Source: Yamagishiella unicocca (Eukaryota > Chlorophyta > Chlorophyceae > Chlamydomonadales > Volvocaceae). From it: DNA of 64,000 nucleotides. The notes beneath the pieces were generated by a model. That model was not told where the DNA came from. It saw only the letters and a program-made list of their open reading frames with translations, and did no database searches. Position 1 is the stretch's first letter; the number at the start of each line of letters is the position of its first letter. Below, piece after piece: positions 55,572 to 64,000 of this stretch. The stretch is from NCBI GenBank assembly GCA_003116995.1, contig BDSL01000035.1, positions 372,001-436,000 on the forward strand. The letters run 5' to 3'. Position numbers and translations under genes: made by a program.

Positions 55572-56659
55572 CTATTCGCAGTGCTCCAGCAGCATGCGCG
55601 CAAGTGTAAAATCACTGGTCTTGACCTCCATGACGCGCTTCAGTACCGTCGCCAACCGTGCCGCAAGCTGGTGCTTGCACTGGCAGCGACACATCAGTGG
55701 GTTGACAGCGGGGCAATTGGAAGGTTCAGTCTTGGTGCCTCGGGAAGCAGGAACTTGAACTACCGGAACTACCGGTCACGCAACAAAAATAGCTGAACTG
55801 GCGGGTACGCCTTGACAAACGTTAAACGTTGCTACATCATGTTTGGACTGGCTGTTTGAGGCGATCAGTTGCCTACATGGGACGCCGCCCAAACAGCTCT
55901 AGAGCACACTCACACAAGCCGCCTCGCTCCGGCCTACTACGTCGTACAGGAATGACTGACAGGAGCAGTAGTGCGCGGGGAAGACGAGGTACCGATCAGC
56001 AGGCCGCCTGCCTGGCACCTGCGCCGGGAGAGGCAGGATGGCGTGGGCCTGCAGCGGAGCCAGCTGGTAGGGGGCCATGTGCGTGTGTGTGGGATGCGCG
56101 CGGCGTGCGTTGGGAAGCTGAGACATAGGGCCCCCCATCATGCGGTGCATAAGCCCCCCATCCAGGCGCGCTCTGAGGAGAGTCCCACAGTTAAACGTAA
56201 ATCCGTTTCCTGCCACCCCATTCCGGCACAGCCCCCCATGCGTACCATATACAGCCTCCGCCCAGTGTGCTCCCCCACATGGCACACGATGCCCCCGCCG
56301 TCAACCACCTCGAGCGCCTTGGCGAAGTTCTTCCCGAACAGCATGTGCAGGCTGCCGGGGGATGGGTTGCGATGGGGCCCGGTGCGAATGGCCGCGAGAG
56401 GTCACCAGGGCCGCGGTTGCGTTTGGGCAACATATTTCCAACTTACCTTACTAGCGTTTCGTCAGGGACTGCGACGCAATAACATGAGGTCGTGCGGGTT
56501 GGGAATGGCGGGAAGGACGGTCGGTCTCGTTCATTGGGTCGCTTTAATACAGCTTTCTTCGGAAGATAGTTACTTACTTTCCGCACTTGGATTGCTGTTG
56601 ATAAGCTCCTGAAGCTCGGCAAAACAAGCGTCGCCGGCTCTGTGAAGGCAGAGCGACAT
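55572..56659 (-). CDS. ZSWIM7: SWIM zinc-finger protein, ZSWIM7/SWS1 type
   Basis: Five exons join in phase to 140 residues: 56659-56578, 56468-56447, 56351-56246, 56018-55914, 55679-55572 (TAG). ZSWIM7 proteins are about this long. The N-terminal half (IPDETLVSLHMLFGKNFAKA, then LEVVDGG) matches the family's helical lead-in. The SWIM zinc motif is YCSCQSFLYDVV, then ACCKHQLA, with Cys88, Cys90, Cys106 and His108 as ligands (CxC...CxH). In animals, fungi and plants SWS1/ZSWIM7 pairs with a RAD51 paralogue (SWSAP1, Shu complex) to promote RAD51 filaments in homologous recombination, especially in meiosis. Exon 2 is a 22-nt microexon needed to keep the frame and the conserved IPDETL stretch. 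Both its splice sites are strong (TCGCAG acceptor, GTAAGT donor). Confidence 0.9.
55605..55609 (+). terminator. possible TGTAA signal of dUTPase, inside the SWIM gene
   Basis: The first plus-strand TGTAA I see after the dUTPase stop lies inside the last coding exon of the convergent SWIM gene. If used, the two mRNAs would overlap by about 270 bases or more. Confidence 0.35.
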
Positions 56660-56871
56660 CGCGTGTAAAATCAGTGTTTTAGGTCAGGCTCAGCCTATTG
56701 GTACATTTCGCAAATGTGTAATCGTGCCTGATAATAGTTGGCACGCGGCTTAGCTCTGCGGCCGACATCGCAACGTCCGCATGCCCCGCAGTGGGACCAC
56801 TAGGCTCGAAGCATGCTGAGAGCGTCGGCTTGCAATTCAGAAAGCCAAATATCACGTGACTACAATTGCTG

Positions 56872-56876
56872 TTACA
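56872..56876 (-). terminator. TGTAA signal behind a possible terminal exon
   Basis: TTACA on the plus strand, 72 bases downstream of the minus-strand stop at 56948. It is the main support for a gene ending there. Confidence 0.35.
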
Positions 56877-56947
56877 GGCGCAGACCGGGTACCAACGCGG
56901 TACGTCCAATGTCCCGTGGTTCCGGCGGGGTTCCGATTCCAATTGTC

Positions 56948-57154
56948 TCAGCTACCTGACGCAAACAGTTTGTATGTCACATCAGCCACGATCGAATAAA
57001 TGGATGCACCCATCCAAGGACCCACGCGATCCAGAGCCTCGTTGCCCATTTGACCAGCTAGGGACATGAAGTCCTGAGCAAACCACTCCAGCCAGCACAT
57101 AAATCCATGCGCCCATATCCGGTGCGTTGTGACGAAGGCACCAACCAACGGGGC
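56948..57154 (-). CDS. possible terminal exon of an unrecognised minus-strand gene
   Basis: After a CTAG acceptor an open frame encodes APLVGAFVTTHRIWAHGF, WLEWFAQDFMSLAGQMGNEA and VGPWMGASIYSIVADVTYK, then stops at 56948. It has no low-complexity bias, and a TGTAA follows. An upstream exon-like segment (57303-57194, QAERRSLVTQIRDAIEALID) does not join it in phase with the obvious donor, so the gene model is incomplete. Family unknown; the Trp-rich helices might be membrane-associated. Confidence 0.27.
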   Translation of the reverse strand, partial: APLVGAFVTTHRIWAHGFMCWLEWFAQDFMSLAGQMGNEALDRVGPWMGASIYSIVADVTYKLFASGS

Positions 57155-58495
57155 CTAGCAGGCTTCATCACCAGCCGGTCAACTCCTGTCAACCAGGGTC
57201 AATCAGGGCCTCGATGGCGTCTCTGATTTGCGTAACCAGCGACCGCCGCTCGGCTTGCAGAACACCTTTACAACAACCTTGCGTACTTTGTCGCAAGATG
57301 CGGCTGCCCCGAAATTATCTCTTTTCTCAACACCAGTCCGCCTCCGACTCACCACAATCTCGGCACGCAAACGGACCTGTGCGCTACGCCCGCCGTCTTG
57401 CCATACCGGGGCCTACTCAGCTCACGCCGCAAACGAACCACTGCATGGCAATGACACTGTGTATGGCACACAATAACAAGGAATATGAAATAACGTAAGA
57501 GTTGACGGGCCCCCGCGCGCAACGTTCTTCAGGTGTCAGCTGGGCCTGGCCCCCGCACCTCCGGCCTCAACAAGACACGCAGCCGCCCGCCAACAAGCCA
57601 CTGTCAACACCAGCGACGCGCTCTATTTTCACAAAAAAAGAGTCTTCGCCCGCACTCTCGTTGCGGCGTAAAGTGACGGCGACAAACTCCTACGCAGCCA
57701 CTCGACGGCAACGCATGGTCGGGCGCCACAGATGTCTACCAGACATGGCGCCGCCCACCATCAAAGCGGGAGGCACAACAAACCCCCCCCCACGTCGTAC
57801 CCGCCTCAGAACAAGCTTACGTCATGTCAACGCTCCCCTCGTGCCTCGCAACGCAGCTATATGAACTGCCTCCCGCTCTCCCTCTTCCCTCTCCACACAT
57901 CCCTCTCTCTGGGTACCCGGGTGCAATAGACCTGTGGTGAGAGCCCCGGGCCTGATGTAGACGAGCGCGGCGAGCAACCCCGCAAGTCAGATGAGCGATT
58001 GCGGGATGCCTCACGTCCTTCCCAGCTCCGAAACCGGCATACCGGTAATAGTAAGTTGTCTTTGTCAATAAAAAGTGCATTTTGTAACGCGTGCGCTGTT
58101 GCCTACCGGATGCTCCAGTGACCATAACCTCCAAGGAACCGAACCACACAACGGTCAGTCGATACTCCTAACCAAACCCACGCGTGCGGCCTTGCCCCTC
58201 CACGCATACCCGAGGTGCGGAGCCTCAGGGAGCAAGTCCAACAGCCTCCGGCGCAGACCCATGCATCAGCGGCCGTGGCCGTGGCAGGGGTTGCTGGTAC
58301 GTTCCCGAGGCGCCTCCATCGCGGCGGGGCCCCCCCCGCACCCTGTCAGCTGCGTCCCAGGACAAAATTAACACTACCACAGCCGCGCTCCGAAAACCCC
58401 AAGACAGCCTCAGCAGGGGTTCCCCGTGACGTGCCTACGAGCTAGGCCGGGTGTACGGCACCCACGATATACGACACAGCATTCGGCCCCACACG
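57155..58495. other. no convincing gene
   Basis: Includes the exon-like segment noted for 57303-57194. Otherwise only open readings without motifs. A plus-strand TGTAA lies at 58083-58087 with no gene to assign it to. Confidence 0.4.
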
Positions 58496-58596
58496 TGCTC
58501 CTGCCTTGCCGCCTGCTCCCGCCTTGCCGCCTGCTCCCGCCTTGCCGCCTGCTCCCGCCTTGCCGCCTGCTCCCGCCTTGCCGCCTGCTTCCGCGC
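58496..58596 (+). repeat. 18-bp tandem repeat, five copies
   Basis: Five to six copies of CCTTGCCGCCTGCTCCCG downstream of the retropepsin-like gene. The plus-strand reading (PPAPAL) and minus-strand reading (AARREQ) are repeat artefacts. Confidence 0.9.
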
Positions 58597-59134
58597 TGCA
58601 GACCCGCCTAGGCCGGGGACCTCGACTCCCGGCACCATCGCACTGCGCGTCAACGTACCGCCACACTACAAACCCCACTCGCTCACGCAGCTCCACGTTT
58701 CTCTGGCATCCACCACCGCCGCCGCCCCGCGCGTTGGGTCCTGATGGGCGCGATGGGGCTTGATGTCCGGCTTGGGGTGCCCCTGCCGGGAGCCTCCTGA
58801 TCGGCGACGACGGTCCCCTCACCTTGCCACAGCCCTTCCCCCGCTCCAGGCAGGGGGCCGTTCCCACGGGTCTCCTGGCTGCCACCGAAGGGAGGACGAC
58901 CCAGGCTCCAGGGAGGGTCAGCTGTTCCGAACCCCAGAGGAGTTGATGCCGTCCACACAGCCTCGCTCAGGTGCCGGCAGCTACTCGCGGGAGCTGGTCG
59001 GGGATCTGGTTTGGGAAGCTGGCCCGGGCTCTCGCCTTCGCCTTCGCCTTCGCCCAACCTAAAGGAAGGCATCTCCGCCAGACGGCCCTCCCTGCAGTTG
59101 TTTGCCGGTGCCGGCGAGGATCTACCTGGCCAGT

Positions 59135-62100
59135 CTACCTGACGAAGATCCGCTGGTTTCGGAGGTCCAGCACCAGCCGGTCCGCCGACAGCAGGTCGTA
59201 CCCAAGCACCATGACGGGGGAGTCTCCGAAGCCCAGGGCTGAGAAGGAGGGGATGTCTCGTACCATGAGCGCGAGCGCACGGTTGGGGACGTAGGGGTTG
59301 ACTGCGGGGAGTGGGGTAGGGGGGAAGGGTAGTGGTCGTTACAGTGGACTCACACACCTTGAAAGGCAGAACCATCGGGCGCATCGCCTGGCCATGAAAG
59401 GGTGGTGCCGTATCAGGAACGTAAACAACAGAAAACGAAGGAAGGGTGTAGGTGGCGAGCGGGATGTGCGGATGGGCCGACAGCGCGTCATTGCGTCTTC
59501 GAAAGGAAGTAGGGTGGAATGATGCGGCCGGTTCCTGTTGTTTGGAACCAAACGCACAATGTTTCGAACAATGGCACCTCTTGACTTTGGTTCGTGGGGT
59601 ATACGGTCAGGGCCTTCGGGCCTTACGTCTGTAACAAACAAAACAAAAACAATTGCGAAGCCTGCTTGGCTTCCCCCGTAAAACCCGAAACGCCCCTTGA
59701 GGCGATGTCGCATGACTGGGGGGGAAGCAACCTGACGAGCAGCAGGAGGAGAGCCCGCTCAGTGTGTTGCGGCAGGCCACCAGACGCGGAAGAGATGCGA
59801 GTTCCATTTCGGCGTGCGGTGCTCAATGGTGATCGCATGGTGGCGCCGTGATGGCGCAGATGGTCTGGGGAGTGGTCTGGGGAGTGGTCTGGGGAGCGGT
59901 TTGGGGGCGGGGGCTGGGGGTGCGATCCTGTCCGGAGCCGCTGCTCACCTGCATCTCCCAGGACCACGTCCAGGAAGCCACGGCGGATGCGGTCGCTGCC
60001 CACGGCCTGCTGCAAGACGAGGTAGGGGCGGCGAGGCGGCGAGGGGTTGCGAGGAAAACCCGTGTACGAGGAAGCCGGTTCAAACTCCGAGCCGACGAGG
60101 GGCGAAGTGGCAAGATGGCTTGGTACGGCACGGACAGGGTGGCGAGGGAGGAAAATGGGCACAGCACAGACCTAAAACCTCCGACACCTGGTACCGTTCC
60201 TGCGCCGCCTACCGGTCTCCTCCTCCTCCATGTCGGTCCCTTCCCTGCGGATCGCTCGACGCCCTCCCACACAAACCCACACAAACCCCGCCATCTTCGC
60301 CTTGGTTTGTCGGCCGTGGATTCGTGGATTCTCCTTAAACCCCCTCGTCCACCTCTTACCGCACCCCTCGCGTCCCCCGCCCCGCTCACCTCCTGCATGC
60401 CGCCCCCGCCCCCGGCCCCGCCGCCGCCGCCGTCGCCATCCCGCCTCACTCCCGCCAGCTCCGCCGCCGGCCAATTGAGGATTGAGAAGTTGGCACCCAG
60501 GTCCAGTATGGCTGGGAAGCGGGCCGAGCCGTTCACTGACACCGGCACCCCCAGCAGCCCGCCTGGAGGCAGTGAGGGCACCACCGACAGACGCGACAGA
60601 GAGAGCGACATAAGCGGCAGAGGCAGCGGTGGCGGCAAGGTGGACATTCCCAGCAATGCCAGCTCGAGTAAGTACGACGCCCAGACGGTGCTGGCTTGCG
60701 TCGTGCGGGCAGAGGCGCTCCCAGAGGCGCAACGAGTAGCGCTTTGGAAAGCACGACTGGGAAGCACGGAAACGTCAAAGATGCCCTTCAGAGCCCCAAT
60801 GCTTCAGACGGGCAGCACTGCGTGCCCCCGCTCCCATGTTTTAGACGGGCAGCACTGCGTGCCCCCAAGCGTCAAAGAAACCAACCGTCAGCTTCCGTTC
60901 CGCGTGGTGCACGTGTCGAGGCACCGCACGACTGCCGTACGGTGCGCATCCACTGTGGATTAAAAACCAGCCGTCTCGCGCGTAGTGCTCAACTAGGACA
61001 TCAGCCCCTCTCCCACCCCACGCCCATCCTAGCCGACTAGATGCCTTGCCTGCTTCGACCAACGCGCGTTTCTACCCCCGCCCCCCACCCCCCTCCATCC
61101 CCCCGGCCTCCCCGTTTGCCGGCCGTGGGTTCACGGATATAATAACCCGCCCCACCCCCCCCCCGTTTTTCTCGCATCCACGGGTCTTCCTCGAACCCTC
61201 CCCACCCACCCTCGCTCACCCCTGAGCACTTCGCAGTCCAGTCGCGCCATCCCCTCCACGTCCAGCACCCCCTTGTCGATGTGTCCGGGCGGGTGGAAGG
61301 CCATGCGCTGGCGGTCCTGGCAGATCTCCACCTCGAACATGCGGAGGAAGTTGAGGCCCAGCACGCCGCCTGGCGGGGTGGCGAGAAGACCCAGTGGTGG
61401 GGGGTTCGAGGGAAGCCCGTGGATGTCCGAAAAAAACGTGGTGGGGGGTGGGCCACGAGTGAGGCGGGGGGTACGCGTAGGAACGTGTATTCGCTCGATA
61501 AAGGGGGGTAAAGGTAACGGCAAGGGGTGGGCGGGTTACCCGACAGAGTCTACTGAGGACGGAGACTAGCCGGCGTGTAGGCGGAGGGGGGAGATGTAAC
61601 AGGGGGCAGGGAGGGCGGGAGGAGGCCCGAACAGCTGCAGTACGGTGTGCGGCGGTATCAGGGTGAGGGTTGAGGGGTTGCGTCGTGTTGTGTCATGCTG
61701 CGTGCGTCTTCTGCTGCCGTCCACTTCCCCCCCACCACCCTCCACCGCCCTCCACCCGCTTCAACCGGTCGGAACAGCGCACCGCGCCCCCCTCGGTCGC
61801 ATTCACGGGCTGCTGATAGCATACGGGGCTGCTCTCCGTCTCAAGCCTTCGCCTTAAACCCCCTCGCTCGCGGCACCGACACGGCCCCCCGGCCTGCCCC
61901 GCGCTGCCGCTCTCCGGCCCCCCTCCCCCGCTTCTCCTGTGTCATACACACCGGTTTAGTTTCCCCGCCCCGCCCTATCTGCTTACCGACTTCGATGTCG
62001 TGGTCGGACTTGAGCGTGGTGACGTAGGCGTCCCGTATGTTGAGCAGCTGCGGCCCCAGGCGCAGGGGGGGCAGCCGCACCTTCTGGCGCAGAGTCACGC

Positions 62101-63896
62101 CGCCGCTGTCCACACCCTTGACCACCTGTGTGACCGCGGGCCGGCAGGGTGGGGACGGGGATGGGGATGGACATGGGGATGGAGATGGGGACACCGCAGC
62201 CGCCAGCCGCCTCAGCAGGCGGAGTGAGGAACGGAGTACTACACGATACGGTACGGCACACGAAGCGGCACGGTACGGCATGGCACGCCAGCCCGCTTGC
62301 AGTACGCAAAGGCCCACAACCGAATTACCCTTTCGCCTTTTGATACTCTCTCACCCCCCTCGATATTTAGTTCGCAACCCACGGCCTGCTCAGTGGCAAT
62401 ATTATCGTGTCCGCCCCAGATCGCTAACCGTCCAACATACCCGCTCCCTCTCTCTCTGTGCCGCGTCCATGGGTCCCTCGTCGCACCCCCCCCCGCCCGA
62501 TCTTATCTGTGGTGCCGACCCACGGGTCTCCTCTCCACCCCCCACCTGGCCATCCGTGGGGCTGAGCCCCAGGCTCTCCCTCAGCTCCGCCGTGATGAGC
62601 GCCCCGCTGCTGCCGCTGTCCAGCAGGAAGTTCACGAAGCCCACGTCCTCCACATCTGAGGTAGGGGAGGGGGGGAGGAGCGGAGCGGGGGAGGGGGGGA
62701 GGGGGGGAGGAGCCGGGGGTGGGAGTTGTGCAAGGTAGGAGCGAGGGGGTAAAGGATAATCCACGCATCTGCGGCCGACAAACCAAGGAGCGAGGGGGGT
62801 CGTCAGGCGCCAGGGTGCGTGATAACGTAGGTGTTGACGTGGTTAGGAGGTCGATGCGGGTCGAACCCGGGTGCTGGCCACCGTGTTGCGGGCCGTGTTT
62901 GACAGGGACAGCAGCACAGTCGGTGCGCTGGTCATCGGTGCACGTTGGTCGGTGCAATTCGGTGTACCGGTAAGGGGGGCAACGATCCGGGTGTCATGCG
63001 GGTTGCAGCACGACCCGGCGGCAGAGCGGGGTGATGTCGGGTGCAGCAATACCCGAGGGAGGTGATGTTGGGAGCAGCAATACCCGAGGGCCAAACCCTA
63101 AAACCCTAAGACCCAAGCCACACCAGTCCTGCCAGCCTGGTCATGATGGCCTCTGGTGCGCCCCTGGACCCCTCTCCTCCCCCCCCCGGACCCCTCTCCT
63201 CCCCCCCCCTGGACCCCGTGTCCGAAAATTATTCGCCGGCTAGCTTCTATCCTCCGTCTCACATGTCGTGCAACAGGGTCTTCTCGCCATCCCCCGGGCT
63301 CCATAGCACAGCAGTGCACATACCCCCCATCCTTCCGCTCCCCCGGGGCCCCCCCATACAGCCCGCACCCCGGTAAACTGACCACCCATCCCACCCACCC
63401 ACCCACTCACACACGCACACACGCACCAATGGGTGCCACCAGGAAGCTCTTGACTGCCCGGGGGCTCCGGGGGGTCTTTCGGAGCGGGTACGACACAACC
63501 TGCTGGACGGGAGGGCGCGGCGGGGGGGAAGGGGGAGGGGGAGGGGGAGATGCGGGGTGGGTGCCTGGGGGACGAGAAGGGCTCGTGGCTGACTGGGGAG
63601 TTGAACAAGTCGCTGAGAGGGAGGGGCGAACCCGTGCAGATGGGGATGGTGGGGAATGGGGACTGCGTCCTGCCCTGCCACGAAGGGGGGACCTAAACCA
63701 CACGGCGCCTGCGATGCCCTGCCGCGCCCATCCCCTTGCCGCCTCTCTCCCCGCTGTCCTGCTTGCGGCAGCGGCATGGCGGGCATCAACCCCCCCCCCG
63801 CCACATACACGCAGCGTTCGAACCAACCAGAATCCAGTCCGCCCGCCAGTCCGCCCGCCAGTCCGCCCGCCAGACATACAGCGCGATCGCACCACC
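59135..63896 (-). CDS. tandem retropepsin-like aspartic protease, 5' end uncertain
   Basis: Exons in order: a doubtful first exon ending at 63896 (open to the window edge), 63499-63427 (NAG/NAG acceptor), 62655-62546, 62125-61987, 61369-61220, one ending at 60450 (start about 60665), 60009-59949 and 59301-59135 (TAG). All junctions are in phase except the one entering the 60450 exon. The first domain has FVNFLLDSGSSGALIT (active-site DSGSSG) and closes with GGVLGLNFLRMFEVEI, the usual second signature of single-lobe aspartic proteases. The second domain has FPAILDLGANFSILNW, where the usual DTG is DLG, and closes with VMVLGYDLLSADRLVLDL. Retropepsin-fold proteins of this kind are known in algae and plants; the substrate is unknown. 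Two such domains could pair like the two lobes of pepsin, with the second catalytically weak. Confidence 0.65.
61161..61200 (-). repeat. family A repeat near a donor
   Basis: On the gene strand, about 18 bases after the donor at 61219, the intron reads GGTTCGAGGAAGACCCGTGG, then ATGCGAGAAAAACGG. A related inverted copy lies at 61388-61440 in the preceding intron. Confidence 0.7.
63096..63109 (-). repeat. interstitial telomere-type repeat
   Basis: CCCTAAAACCCTAA, the complement of TTAGGGTTTTAGGG, in an intron of the retropepsin-like gene. Confidence 0.6.
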
Positions 63897-64000
63897 TGAC
63901 GGGCAACGCATCGTCCACGCCCCCACGTCGCTGACGGACGACAGCAACCTCCTCTCAATCCCACACTGCCGGCCGTGGTGCCCTCTGCGCCATCAACTTG

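Noticed and set aside
57194..57303. Joining the exon-like segment 57303-57194 to the terminal exon at 57154
   Set aside because: The donor at 57194 leaves one extra base while the next segment starts in phase 0, so the join would shift the frame.
1..64000. tRNA or rRNA genes
   Set aside because: I looked for cloverleaf-like and conserved rRNA segments and saw none I could support. A covariance-model scan would be needed to be certain.

Overview
This window looks like nuclear DNA of a green alga close to Chlamydomonas and Volvox (core Reinhardtinia). The clues are GC-rich, G/C-ending codons, small exons split by many GC- and repeat-rich GT-AG introns, TGTAA polyadenylation signals behind several genes, two TTTTAGGG telomere-type units inside introns, and algal/plant protein families (ANT-type AP2 factor, chloroplast TAP-like ABC transporter). 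There is no prokaryotic operon structure and no CRISPR array. Exon models were built by hand: every stated junction was checked for reading phase, but no transcript evidence was available.

Layout, left to right. (1) 1-509, minus: 5' end of a gene for a signal-anchored protein that runs off the left edge. (2) 1436-11234, plus: 13-exon half-size ABC transporter, divergent from (1). (3) 13410-18325, minus: 8-exon FAD-dependent DAO-type oxidoreductase, convergent with (2). (4) 18775-23948, plus: 7-exon DUF6817-like protein, divergent from (3). (5) 25111-30867, plus: 8-exon protein ending in a RING-like finger; one intron holds about 1.3 kb of CCCTG pentamers. (6) 31-36 kb: a gene-poor island with a 99-bp-arm hairpin, a 147-bp tandem repeat, a kinesin-14-like coiled-coil fragment without a motor domain, and a 187-bp-arm hairpin. 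(7) 36214-40907, minus: two-exon F-box/leucine-rich-like giant. (8) 41-43 kb: little, apart from a possible LINE 3' end. (9) 43469-50911, minus: 8-exon double-AP2 transcription factor. (10) 51.5-52.4 kb, minus: possible unassigned gene. (11) 54012-55008, plus: dUTPase. (12) 55572-56659, minus: 140-residue SWIM protein of the ZSWIM7/SWS1 type, with a 22-nt microexon, convergent with dUTPase. (13) 56948-57154, minus: possible terminal exon. (14) 59135 to about 63.9 kb, minus: tandem retropepsin-like aspartic protease domains, 5' end uncertain.

The genes do not form a pathway. dUTPase (clean dNTP pool) and the ZSWIM7-like protein (homologous recombination) are both genome-maintenance genes, but neighbourhood alone does not link them. 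The most striking feature is a set of short dispersed repeats shared by introns of unrelated genes on both strands. They often lie within tens of bases of a splice site, in one orientation near donors and the opposite near acceptors. This is what introner-like (transposon-derived) introns would look like.
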